Below are positions 13,701 to 24,372 of a stretch of DNA of 64,000 nt, piece after piece; the first letter of the stretch is position 1; every line of letters starts with the position of its first letter. Where the stretch lies: the NCBI GenBank assembly GCA_039621445.1, contig CP154956.1:61936362-62000361 (forward strand), written 5' to 3'. Source of the stretch: Euglena gracilis (Eukaryota > Euglenida > Euglenophyceae > Euglenales). Under the pieces are notes generated by a model, which was not told where the DNA came from, did no database searches, and was given only the letters and a program-made list of their open reading frames with translations. Made by a program: the position numbers and the translations under genes.

Positions 13701-16700
13701 GAGTGAGTGAACCAGAGCGTCGCACAAGCTGCAGGAGGCTCCACCCCGAGGAGAGGGGAGGGGTGCAGCCAACCAGCCAACAGGAGGAAAAACCTCTCCA
13801 TCGGGCAACTTCTCAACCTGTTTCAGGTCTGAAGGCAGGCAGATGGACATCAATGAATGGCTGACACCACAGGTGCCAAGAGAACCAAAAGAGGGCGGAA
13901 ATGGGCTGAAGGTGGGCTCCATGGTGCCTTGAAGGAGTGGTGATGGACTTGGCCTGCCATTCTCTTGCACTGTGGTTGGCCAAAGCGGAGCACTGAGAAC
14001 TGAGGGGCGGGAATTGCAATCTAGATTGCTGTGACAGAACCAGAAGTTGGGAGAGAGACGCCAGGGGAGTTTTCTAGCCCCGAGGCAGCAATGGAGTAAG
14101 AGTGCCCGGGCAAACCTGCATTTGGCGAAACAATGGAAAATCAGGAGTAGTGAAGAAAATGTTTGGGGTTGGAGTTGAACACCACCCCCCGACTGGCTTG
14201 GTGGCACACCCAGGATTTGTCGCCGCGCTCCATCAACAACAGCCGCCGCTGCTGACATCAGGGTTCAGTTGGCAAACCCAGGGCAGTTCTTAAGCAAATA
14301 AATAAAAATCACCCTCTGTTCCAGCACATTCAACTTAAAAGCCACAAGAAAAATGACAAATAATTTGGAATTTCTCAGCAAAAACAGGTCGACATCGGAG
14401 AAAAAAATGATTCCTTGACCATCGCCCATCCACCCAAATTATCCGTCAGAACTCCCATCCCTCTGGCCCTCAATGGGGTCAGCTGGCAACCCACCCACCC
14501 ACCCCTCCTCCCTGAGGCGGCGAGGCGGCCCAGCCGACATTACCTCCCCCCCCCTTTGTCATACGACCGGGTACCTGCAACCTGCGGGGGGGTGGTCATT
14601 ATAGTGGGGGCGGTTGTTGTTCACAGTATTGACCGATACCAACGAGGACCGAACTGTCGTCATGGGTGCGCCGAAGGACCTTGTGCAACTGCGGAGGCTT
14701 TCGAGCCATCGCTACGGGTGTACAAAACATGGGTGCCGGTGGGGAACACAGAAAGTGCCTTGAAAAAGGCGGCACACATGGATGCATCTTCATACAACCT
14801 CAAAAAGCCAGTCTCTTTATTTTGGTCCTGACCTGCAACCTGCGACCGGGGGGCGGTCGTTATAGTGGGGTGGTCGTACGACAAGGGGGGGGGAGGGTAA
14901 AAGAAACCAACAACCGGGCTCCCTGGCCGCCACTCCCGCAGGGCCCGGGAGGCAGCCTCGCTGCCCCGCCGGCGGGCCCGGACCAGCGTCACGACGCCCC
15001 GCATGGTGGCGGCCGCGCTGTCCCGCGCCAGCTGCTGCGCCTCCGCCACCAGCGCGTGGAGCTTCGGGTCCGCGCTCTGCGGAAGGCGCGCCGCGGGGGT
15101 TTGAACCCCAAAACGCCCCGCCACATGGCAAGGGGGGGGGGACGATTCCCCGGTGCTGAAGTTGCCGGGGGCAAAAACGGACATTTAAGTTTGAACAGAC
15201 ATTTGCCCAGGTCGGACTCAATGCAGACCCAAAACTGACTCCCCCCACATGGTGCAGGAAGGCACTATGTGCGCCACCTGCAACGTTTTTTTTCCAATTA
15301 ACAAAAGGGGATATTGTCATCCAAATCAGTCCAGGGGGTTTCGCAAATTGCCGACTGGTTTTGGAGTTTCAAAAACATTTCAAGTTCGCACCATTCTGGT
15401 GTCATCACCGGAAAATTGTGAAAATCAACAATTTGGAGGGCTGGGGTGCCACAGGCAGTTCAAAAACCTGGACACCTAACCCCAAAATTAAAAATGTGCT
15501 GGTGTGCGCAAAATGCGCACGCTGACACAAAGATGCGTAAATGCGAGTTAAGCCGGTGTTGTTTAAACAAACAAATACAGTATTAATGTCAAGGGGTAGA
15601 ATCGGGGAAAATTGCCAGGCTCTGATATCCAAGAGTCTGCGCTAAGCCTGTCAGGGAAAGCATGCATTGGGGTTGGAAATGAGCAACAAAAGAAACCTCT
15701 TTCTGCCCGAAGTACCCTGTCCCTTCGAGGTGTGCACTGCCTTGGAAAAAAAAAGCCTCTCGTCCAACCTAAAATACTGCCAAGGAAAAAGGAACTTGCC
15801 CATTTTCATCGGGGAATGGTGAACTGAAATAAATACAGCCAGAAATGCCATCTTCCGGTTCTCTGCACCGCGGTTTTCTGGTGACTTCTGCCAGAAAAAT
15901 GCTGCTGACCAAAAGCCAGCGAGGATGACATTCAACCAACAACGTCATGCCCCAGCTCCCTCCAGATTGCCCCAACCCCCCTCAGCGCGCCGAACCCCAC
16001 CACGGTGGTTACCTTGTCCGCCACGTCCGAGACCAGCTGCATCGTGGCCGAGAACGACGCGGGGGGCGGCGGCAGCGGTGATGGCTGGGGGGCGAGGCTG
16101 GCGGCCGGCGGCGCCGCTCCGCGCACGGCGGCGGCGGCGTCCCCGCTGGTGTGGGGCCGCGGCGGGGCCGGCCGCATGCTCCTGCCGTGGTTCCTTTACG
16201 ACCCTGAAAAAAAGGGCCCAAATAACCTGGCAGGGGGGCAGGGCCAAAAGTTGGTTCCAACAACCTGGCACCCTACAGGTTATTTGGGGGGGGGGGGGCC
16301 GGACCGGCTGGCTCGGCCTGGCACCTCCACCCCCCTCCTCCGCTTCCGCCTCTGGGCGAGCAACACCGTTTCATTTCGGGAACGCCTTCCGAAACCGGCT
16401 CCACAGTTTCATTTTGGCCACCCGAAAAATAATGTGCAAGCAGCAACAGAGAACCCAGTACTCATTGATACTCCGGTAACCCTGAGAACGTTTGATGCAC
16501 TGCTCCCACACGACTGGCTTCAGTGCACTTTCAAGACTGTCTAAGGCAGCCTTGAAACTATTAGGCTGCCGAAGGCATTTGTGTTCAGGGTGGGAGGCAG
16601 CGGCACGGCTGCAGGGACTGTGAGGGACAACCCCGCCTCCCGACTGACCGCGCTGGGCTCCGCCTGCCTCCCAGTCACACCCCGGCAGAGTTTGGGGTGC

Positions 16701-18081
16701 GAGGGGGGTGCCCGACCAACCAACAATTGGTCTTCGCAGAAAATGTGCGATGCAAATTAGCGGAGTGCCCCCCCCCCCCTACGGCAGGCAGGGGGTGCGC
16801 ACTTCTCTTCACCCCGCGGCATCGATTCATCATTCAGAGATCACCCAACCTGGATAGCAACTCCTCCGAACGAAAAACTAATGCTGGGGGGCTGGGGGGC
16901 GACTGCCGCACTGTGGTCGCAGCGGGCTGCATCGCCTTCCCTGACGTCGCCGCTGCAATGGCAGAGGCTGGCCGTGGAACGGCGCTGCCGTCGGCAGTGA
17001 CCGAGCTACGCCTCAGTAGCTGTGCACTGTGGGAGGGACAGAAGGGCATGGCTTCTGCAAACCCGCAAGGGCGTGAGAGGCTCACCACCCAGTTCTGTGG
17101 GTTGTCATCCTGAAAAAACAGACCTTTTTGGAAGAGTGCTCAACCTGTGTCCTTTGTACTTGGCCAAGGTTCGAACGGTCGAAATCTCAGCCTTGGGGAA
17201 GCCTGATTAAGGGGGGGCAGCTATATTTGAAACCAGCAGTCAACCTACGCAATTTGCGTCCAAAATGCTTCGTGACTTCCATCTGTGTCCACGTGGAGGG
17301 CAAAGGAAATACTGGAACGTCGGCCGACGGTACCGACCTTGGATACCTGAGGGCCGCCTTCAGCCCCTCCAGCTGGTGGCCTAGCGCCACCACCTCCTCC
17401 TGCAGGCGGCGGTTCTCCTCCGCCGCCTGCAGCAGGTGCTGCTCCACGTCCGCATGGAGCTCGGCGCTGGGAGGAAGTGCCACACAGCTACAGCACGCTG
17501 TGCAAAAAGCAAGCCAGTACTGTGAGAGGACAATTTTCCCTTCTCTGAACCATACTGCAAACAACAAACCCAGAGTCAGGAAAGGGGCCGATGAAGCCCA
17601 TGCTGTGGTGAGTAGCACTGGACCCCATCTTTGAATAATGCAAGATAGCAACCCTGTCAGTGGGGTGGAAAAGATTGGGAATACAGTCCTCATAGCACAT
17701 ATCCAAAGCACATATCCAAAGCTACAAACTGAACAGTCATGCAAGGATGCATACACACATGCACACATGGACATCCACACATAAATGCCTCCACACACAC
17801 ACACAACTTTATCAAACACTTATCATTTTCTGCAGAAAATAAAACGATGCAAATTATAGCACAGCACCACACCTCTTGGGTTCACCCATCTCAATGGAGT
17901 CACGAAGCAGAGTGCTCAGCCTCCGAAGGACCTCCAGGAATTCGACGGTACGGACCTCCAGTGGCAATTCAGGAGATGGCAGCTCGATGTCCGGCACCGC
18001 ACATCCGTTGTGCTCCAACAAGAGGATGACGATGTCGTTCAGACCACTGGAAGAGTCCTCCCGTGCAGGATATGTCGCCAT
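10784..18081 (-). CDS. Gene D: coiled-coil, Pro/Ala-rich protein, about 411 aa, unrecognised family
   Basis: Predicted exons: 17873-18081, 17347-17466, 16850-17026, 16013-16181, 14908-15076, 13295-13409, 11004-11127, 10784-10936. All joins are GT-AG and in phase; 1236 nt gives 411 aa. The first exon starts MATYPAREDSSSGLND; no good acceptor precedes that ATG, although the frame is open upstream. Exon 1 is leucine-rich. Exon 2 is a clear coiled coil (LLQAAEENRRLQEEVV). Exons 3-4 are Ser/Pro/Ala-rich linkers. Exon 5 is a GC-rich helix (LHALVAEAQQLARDS). Exons 3 to 8 are much richer in GC than the flanking introns. The exon 4 donor (AAG|GTAACC) is strong. An alternative 3' end uses exon 6 ending at 13306 and a terminal exon at 12863-12940 (stop TGA), giving 341 aa, also in phase. 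No function is assigned; a scaffold or cytoskeletal role is only a guess. Confidence 0.72.
11235..11605. mobile_element. AAATAATACCCCC palindromic element
   Basis: Multiple CCCCCAAATAATACCCCC at both ends with GGGGGGTATTATTCGG as inverse. Confidence 0.6.
11830..12070. mobile_element. CCAGTCAGTCAC-type element
   Basis: CACCAGGGGGGGGGGTCACT at left, CCAGTCAGTCACCCCCTCCC and GGGGGTCGGCCAGTGACTAA at right. Confidence 0.5.
12257..12563 (+). mobile_element. MITE M1, copy 7, both termini intact
   Basis: Best terminal pair: GTGGTCCTTAAGCAAATAAA at the left and CTTAAGGACCGCCCTGACC at the right, forming the inverted repeat. Confidence 0.85.
12720..12772. repeat. TACA microsatellite
   Basis: CATACATACATACATACATA followed by TATATATAC. 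Confidence 0.85.
12863..12940 (-). CDS. Alternative terminal exon of gene D
   Basis: The acceptor after TCTACCCAG opens a 25-codon frame starting ETPAGGSKDKLVC and ending EALLIDL before TGA. It is in phase with exon 6 of gene D if that exon ends at 13306 (donor GGG|GTGGCC). It is less GC-rich than the other D exons and short enough to be open by chance. It competes with the two-exon 3' end at 10784-11127. Confidence 0.3.
   Translation of the reverse strand, partial: ETPAGGSKDKLVCSANLDEALLIDL
14280..14445 (+). mobile_element. MITE M1, copy 8, 3' truncated
   Basis: GCAGTTCTTAAGCAAATAAA through CCATCCACCCAAATTATC, then lost. Confidence 0.7.
14549..14900. mobile_element. 350-bp TIR element (GGTCGTACGAC family), copy 1
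   Basis: Ends CCCCCCCCCTTTGTCATACGAC and GGTCGTACGACAAGGGGGGG are inverted. Interior ACTGTCGTCATGGGTGCGCC and GATGCATCTTCATACAACCT; internal repeats of CTGCAACCTGCGACC. Sits about 8 bp from a gene D donor. Confidence 0.8.
16212..16290. mobile_element. Small palindromic element CCCAAATAACCTG...CAGGTTATTTGGG
   Basis: About 79 bp; inverted ends plus inner GGTTCCAACAACCTGGCACC. Relatives at 21,829, 22,111 and 35,053. Confidence 0.7.
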
Positions 18082-18486
18082 GTGACGTGCGGTGGCAAAC
18101 ATATTTGCCCACGTGAACACGTTAAACCCGCCCCCTATAACCCCCACCATTCTTTTAACCCCCCCTGGGTTCAACAACCAAAACGAAGAAGAAGCAAGAG
18201 TAAAAATGTGCCAAAATTATGCGGCGTGCCGAAAAAACAGGTGTGGTGGGCGTGCCAGCTTATGAGGTTTTGGAAAAAGAAACATAAAATTGCCCAAAAT
18301 AACTGGTGCTACCCCCCTGATGCAAAAATAGGAGGCATTTTTGGACCTCGTCTGGTCACACACTAACTGACTCATAACCAGGTTTTGTGCAGTGCTGAGC
18401 TCTGTTCCTGGCCTGGCTGGTGGCCCAGCCCGGCCCGACACGGGCATGCAGCTGGCCCTGGACGTCTACACGAGAGAGGGTCCCTG

Positions 18487-18900
18487 GGTGATTTCCTTTG
18501 CTTTGTCACCATTTTGGAGATATTTTGAAAGGTTTAATTTTTTTGCCCAAAAACTGGCACAGTTGAAACAAGCCAAATTTGGAGCGAAAGGCCCTTAACG
18601 TGGCCATAATTCAGGTCAGCCGTGGAGTTACAAGGATATCAAAATACTGTTAGATACGACGTTTTGGGGGCTTTGCTTTATTTAGGTCTCTGGACATTTC
18701 CTTTGATTTTCTTTCATTCCCGAGATATTTGGAAACAACAATTTTTTTAACCCGAAAACAGCCCAAATGAACCCAGAAATGGGCAAAAAATCGGCCGAAA
18801 AATGGCTGTAACTTGGGCTACACGAAGAGATGGGGAAAAATAAAGCATCGTTGGATAAGGCATTCCAACAGCTTCACCCTTGGTCGCCTCACACTTCCTT
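18487..18900. repeat. Tandem diverged units (ctggacatttcctttgatt)
   Basis: Two to three units of roughly 165 bp: GTCTCTGGACATTTCCTTTG, GAGATATTTTGAAA, CAAAATACTGTTAGATA. The third unit is split by the 703-bp MITE; another copy lies at 41,285-41,440. Confidence 0.65.
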
Positions 18901-18903
18901 TGA

Positions 18904-19606
18904 TACTGTCATAGGAAAAAATAACATCCGGAAAAAATAACATCTAAGCCGCTTTTAGATGTTATTTAGTCAGATGTTATTTCTTCTTCATTTGCTCCAG
19001 AAGTAAGTCGAAAATAGATAAGATGTATAAAGTGGATAGGATGTGGGATGAAGAACACGAACGACTGTGACAATCATTACCAAAGGACGAGGCTGTCCAT
19101 CAAGCTTGCATTCAATCCTTGCCTTTTTGAAGTAAGGAATGTACCGTTTCATGGGTTATGCTCTGGATACTCTCATACCAGATGCTATTTGTTTGTGTTG
19201 GGATCACCCAGTTATTGTAATATATGCCCGACCCCCCCTCCTGGACCGGGGGGGAGTCCGACCCTCCCACCTGCCTTAAGCCCACACTGGTCAAGTGTGG
19301 GGTGTGTGGGGGGCATTTATGGCCAGTTCCCCCCCCCAGGACCCTGTCCTGTGGGGGTCCTGGGGGGGGGGAACTGGCAATGACTCGTGGGGGGGTGTAG
19401 GTAAATGTCTGGTGTGCGCTCCAGTTTTTTTTTTGCAATGCCTTGCACTCCCTCCACCTAAACAATGGCGCAGTCCGGGTGACTGAAGCGCTGGAACTAG
19501 ATAACCTTTAAGTGCCTTTTGACAAGCCTCTCTGGATGTTATTTATTCAGATGTTATTTTTTCCAGATGTTATTTTTTCCGGATGTTATTTTTTCCTATG
19601 ACAGTA
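18904..19606. mobile_element. 703-bp MITE with TACTGTCATAGG termini and TTGA target duplication
   Basis: Left end TACTGTCATAGGAAAAAATA, right end its inverse; each terminus repeats AAAAAATAACATC two to three times. TTGA flanks both sides (18900-18903 and 19607-19610). The interior has a G-rich palindrome but no convincing ORF. It interrupts a repeat whose two halves rejoin cleanly. Confidence 0.85.
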
Positions 19607-19844
19607 TTGATGCTTTGAGATGTTTTGAAAAAATTGACGTTTTGGCAAAAAAAACGGCCCCAAAAACCCCCAAAATGGCCGTTTTTGGGACACAAAACCG
19701 AACCGAAACACGGGCCAGGCATGTCAGTGGCCAAGAAAGAGGGTCTCCAGGGGCACAATTTGTCACATGTCATTCGTGACAAACACTTCCGGAAATAATG
19801 TACATTTTTGACCGAAAATCTCACCCCAGCGAAATGTCAGAGTC

Positions 19845-20165
19845 AAAACTGGCGGGGGGGGTTGGCGAATCCCATCCAGTTTGGACCCTTCGCAGGTGAA
19901 CAACTCGGGTCTGTCGGGGAGTTGGGGGTCAAACAGAGGTGTGACGGAAAAAAATTCCGGGAACGAGTCCGGGGTCATGGTGATAATTGCGGTTTTCATT
20001 ACCTACCCAGGGCGGGGGGTTATACTCCCCGCTATTCCGTGGTGGTCAGCTTCGCTCTTACACATAAAGGGATACTCAGAGACCGCCCACTTACAACCCC
20101 CAACCCCTCAGGGACGACCAAACAGGATTCAATGACCCCGGCCGGGGGGTTATATGTGAGGGGAG
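19845..20165 (-). mobile_element. Dispersed element R2, copy 3, diverged
   Basis: CAGTTTGGACCCTTCGCAGG, GAGTTGGGGGTCAAACAGAG, GTCAGCTTCGCTCTTACACA; same orientation as the 41.5-kb copy. Confidence 0.7.
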
Positions 20166-20276
20166 GGTTTACATCACGAAGACAACACTGCCATTGAAGA
20201 ACGAAAGAGGGATGCTTTCACATGAGAAAAAAAACCCACCAGAAACAAACCATTATTTTTTGGGGCTCCAACCAAC

Positions 20277-22690
20277 GCTGGGTCCGGTGGAGCGGCCCTG
20301 GCCCTGCACCAGCTCCTCCACCGTGAGGGAGCAGCGGACCCACACCTGCTGCAGCGAGGTGCGCCCGCCTGCAGCCCCGGACGCCTCGGAGCTGAAGCTA
20401 CCCGACAGCTCCTTCATGGCCCCCCTCAGTGCCCTGTACGTTGTGGGACTCTACTCTGGGCCCCTGGACGTACAAGTGTGTGTGCGCGCGCACGCGTGCA
20501 TACGCATACATGTACACGTGCGCGCGTGCAGTTCAAGCAAAAACAGGAACACGTCTGGAAGGAGGATGGAACTAACTCCCCCCCAAAAAATAAGACCCCC
20601 CCAAAATAAGGCCCCCCCTTGGCCAATTGAGCAAAAATCCCAAAAAAAAGACCCCCCCCATAAATAAGACCCCCTGTGTGTACTGTGGCTGTTTTTTTTT
20701 AACCCCCCTTGACCCCCCTTGACCCCCCTTGACGGCGCGAAGCGCCGGGGACGGTGAAAATTTTCCCCGAAAAAAATTACGAAAACCCCAATTTCACACA
20801 CAAAAAATTATTTTTGAAGTGAAAGAAACAATGTAAATGTCAATTTACACCAATTTACACATGGTGCGAAGCGCCGAAGGAAAACTTTTTAGTGCTCTTG
20901 GGCCTGAAAAATGGTGTTTTATCGGGCCCGGGTCGGTCGAGAAAAAATCCAAAAATAAGACCCCCCCCCAAAATAAGACCCCCTGGAGGCTTCCAGCAAC
21001 GAACCCAAAAATGAGACCCAGGTCCTATTTTGGGGGGGTTTACATGCCACTAACACTGAGGGTGGGTTGAGCGGAGGGTGCACGGGGCACTGGCCTTCCT
21101 CCGTGTTGGGGCGGTCAGCGGTGTGCTGAGCCCCAAGGTGGTGGGCGGAGAACCACTGATGCCTGATGCTTGCTCCAGCCCTGCGTCGTCCAGCTCTGGC
21201 CCTTTGTGTCCAACGGCCTCCGGCTCCAACACCTCTGCCAACAACCCCAGGGTAGGGTGGCAGGACAAGGCCTCCAAGGAGACCCAGGAGTTTCCAGGCT
21301 GCGGGAGCTAAATTTCTTCGCGACTCACAACCCCCAAAAGATGAAGCAACCATTGGATTTAAAGGCAGGTGTGAAGGGTCACGGAGAGGATCACCAAAAC
21401 AGCGTCTTAGCCAACGTGAAGGATTTTGGCCCGGCCTGAAGCATTGGACTTTCTGACACCCAAATCGACCTAAAATACCAAAATGCCAGGCATTTTGCCA
21501 GGCAACGAGGGAACAAAGTCTCAGAGCAGCCCGACCCAGCCCTGGCCCTGCCCGCTGGTGTGCGGGAGTCGGTTGCCTTCGGGGCCTTCAGGGCTCCTTT
21601 CGAGGGCTTCGCCAACACCTCCTTGGCCAAGGGGGTCTGTGGCAAGGATGCCCAGGGATGATGAGCCGGAGGGGCGGCCACGCATCCCAACCTGGCTTGG
21701 CTCCTCCCCCACCACACTGAACAAAGAAATCGGGGGAAAACGGACCTGTCACCTCCCTCTTTGAAATGTCTGAAGATGCCCCAGGGGAAGAATTCACTGC
21801 CGACACAAAACAAAAGTCAATAAACCCCCCCCAAATAACGGGGCAGTGCCCTTTGAGTGGGCAGTGCCCGAATAACGGGGCGGGGGGAAGGCCGAAAAAG
21901 ATGGTTCCAATAACGGGGCACCCTCAGTTTTTTTGGTCCAAGAGGTCAATGAGGACGAAAATATTCCACAATCCTTGCCTGCCGCGAGTACATACAAGTA
22001 CATATGCATACAAACATGCATGCATATTTGTGTGTATGGCAGGGATTTACCAAGGGGGTCCATTAGTAATAAAATTCGGGGCGGGATCCAACGTTTGATG
22101 ATGGCAGGTAGTGCCCAAATAACGGGGCAGGGGGGAAGGTCAAAAAGATGGTGCCAGTAACGGGGCACCCCGCCCCATTATTTGGGGGGGGTTACCATAA
22201 TTGCTTCGTTGCTTTGTTGCATGGGGGGTGCAACCTTTCCCTTCCCTGAGCACCTTCGCTTCAGCCATGTGTGTCGGCTCCGCTCACGTCATCCCACGGC
22301 AACCTTTTTGGGGGCCGGGGCAAGGCTCAAGGTCAATTTTGGCGTTGCCAGAGCGTCCTTGGCCCCTGCCACTGAGTCCCTGCGGGGCTCTGCCTTGGCC
22401 CTGTCCTTGGCCTTCGGCTTGGCCTTCGCCTCCGTCGCCGCCTTGGCCGCCGCCGCCGCGGGGGGGTTCGCCTTGGGGCTGGCGTGGGCCACGGTCCGGA
22501 GGGGGGTGGGCTTGGCCGCCGGGGAGGGGGCGGCGGACCCCGGGCCTCGCGTGGGGGCCGCGGGGGTGTGGCGGAGCGGGGCGGGGCGTGCGCTGCGGGC
22601 TGGGGTGGCCTCGGCGGGATGCGGCGCCAGGGCCACCGCTGGAGGGGGCAGGGACAGCCCTTGGTGTGACCCAGACACGCACAGTTGACG
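20277..22690 (-). CDS. Gene C: Ala/Lys/Pro-rich protein, internal exons only
   Basis: Four candidate exons: 22304-22690 (129 codons, phase 0 in and out), 21636 down to about 21500, 21298 down to about 21058, and 20450-20277. The first is Pro/Ala-rich, then a Lys/Ala/Glu tract (AKAATEAKAKPKAKDRAKAE) ending PKK at donor AAG|GTTGCC. It joins in phase to TPLAKEVLAKPSKGALKAPK. The third contains an acidic Leu-rich stretch (LLAEVLEPEAVGHKGPELDD). The fourth holds LRGAMKELSGSFSSEAS and VWVRCSLTVEELVQGQG. No start was found, and the joins after exon 2 are unresolved. The Lys/Ala repeats resemble gene B, so C may be a continuation of B if the stop at 24373 is bypassed by splicing at CCA|GTGACA. Function unknown; likely disordered. 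Confidence 0.5.
20470..20530. repeat. Alternating purine-pyrimidine tract
   Basis: GTGTGTGTGCGCGCGCACGC then TGCATACGCATACATGTACA and CGTGCGCGCGTG; potential Z-DNA. Confidence 0.8.
20578..21050. mobile_element. AATAAGACCCCCC element, copy 1
   Basis: CAAAAAATAAGACCCCCCCA repeated at both ends; interior GCGAAGCGCCGGGGACGGTG, CGAAAAAAATTACGAAAACC. Confidence 0.65.
21829..21927. mobile_element. AAATAACGGGGC element, copy a
   Basis: CCCCAAATAACGGGGCAGTG and ATGGTTCCAATAACGGGGCA; right end lost. Confidence 0.6.
22111..22190. mobile_element. AAATAACGGGGC element, copy b
   Basis: GCCCAAATAACGGGGCAGGG to GCCCCATTATTTGGGGGGGG, inverted ends intact. Confidence 0.7.
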
Positions 22691-23699
22691 CTGCCTTGCA
22701 ATCCAGATGTATGTGTTGGGTCCTTTTTTGGCATCATCAACTTCTGAACCCCTTTGCACGCAACGCTGGTCCAATGCAACCGCAATTACTCAAACACGCC
22801 CAGTCATTGTCCAGCCTTATGGGGGTCATAATGCTGAATGAAACCTCCACCCATTTGTACTGTTCTGTCCACCCAGTTGTTCATTTTAGCATTGGTTGGA
22901 AGTCTGGGGGGGGGGTATGACTCGCTGAGTTTTATTATCAGCGGGAATGGGCAGCGAAGCTCTGTGTGACACACTGGTGCTGGGAGGGGTGCCTGCATGT
23001 GCCGACTCTGCTGCCACGGAGGCCTCCCCACTGGACTCCTCCTCATGGCCAGGTGGTTGTTCAGTTTTCAGCGGCAACCAAAGGTGGGGATGGCAGAAAA
23101 CAGGGAGAATATGGGTGGCTGCACACCTTCTCACTCACTCCACCTCCCCTCAGTTGACTCAAGGCCACTCAGTCTCCAAATCGACGCACCCCTGAAAAAC
23201 TCGGGCCCTTGTGGCAGGCTTCTTTTTAAGCCCCCCGGGGGGGGGGGAGGGGGGGGTCCCCCTCCACCCACCCAGGGTGGCGCGGACCCCCCGGGGGGGG
23301 GGGGGCGGGGACCCCCCCAAAATTGGGCCCGTTAAAGGCAATTTCCAAAAATTTTCGGCGCTTCGCGCCGAAAAGGTATACCCAGCGCCTCCGGCGCGGG
23401 ACCCCCCCCCCCCCCCCCGAGGGGGGGGGAGTCCGGCCCGAACCCACCCCCCCACCCCCCGCCCCCCGGGGGGGGGGGGGGTCAGGTGACTTAAAAAGAA
23501 GCCTGCCTTGCGGACCACCCTGTTTTCCCTGTTCGACTCAATATGAAGCCTCTAAAATAGGTGTGGGTGGAGCCCACCCCCAGTGCTGTGCGGAAAAGCC
23601 TTGTGGAGCGGGGGCCGGTCGATCCCCCCAACTGGGGGGGGGGGGGTCGACCCCCACCCACCACAGCACCGTGCAAGGAAAATTTTGACCCCAAAAACT

Positions 23700-23975
23700 A
23701 AGGCGGTCCTTGAACGCAAAAAGAATCCCGTCCGAGCACATTCAATGAAAAGTCCACAAAAAAAATGGCTGGGAAAAAGCCATATTCTGGCAAAATCGGG
23801 TCAATCACAGGGAAAAAAAAGTGATTTCTGGCATCTTTGAACCTTCACCCATTCCACCAAAAATGGCAAAGATTTCAATTTTCAATTTTTGACACTGTTC
23901 GACCCCCGGATCGGCCGTTGGCCAGCTCAGGCCTAAAAGGCCGTCCTTTACAAAAAAAAAAGCATCCCATTGTGC
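23700..23975 (+). mobile_element. MITE M1, copy 9
   Basis: AAGGCGGTCCTTGAACGC at the left, core present, right end decayed. Confidence 0.75.
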
Positions 23976-24372
23976 TAAAAATCGGCACCCCCAGAAATAC
24001 AGAACGGCCTGAGGGGGAGGTTGAACCCCCCCCCACCAACCAACAAGGGGGTGGGGGTGGTCATCCATTGGACTTTGGGGATTCCCATACAGCCCTGTCC
24101 ACCCCCTTGAAACCTTGGGAAGAAACCCCAGTGCCTTTTTTGATTGAGGAAATAATGCCATCTGGGTGATCTTGCTCAGGGATTGTTTCTGTCAAGGGTA
24201 ATGGGAGACCCATTTTTCAGCTGAAAGTGCTCAATCACAAGAATGATATCACGTAAAAAGCAAAAACAAATTGAAAATGGAGGGCCAGGTGGAAGAAACG
24301 TAATGCCCGGCCTTGGAAGCCTGAAGACAGAACATCGCAAAAATCCTCACCCACTTGTCAAATACATCTGCC

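Larger units (their letters stand above)
18082..20276. other. Region between genes D and C, mostly repeats
   Basis: Tandem units, the 703-bp MITE and an R2 copy. A minus-strand frame at 18,370-18,460 after CTCGTGTAGACGTCCAG may be a gene C exon but three frames compete. Confidence 0.5.

Noticed and set aside
23159-23518. Frames across the G/C-run region at 23.2-23.5 kb
   Set aside because: Made of poly-Pro/poly-Gly from homopolymers and a palindromic element; not protein-like.
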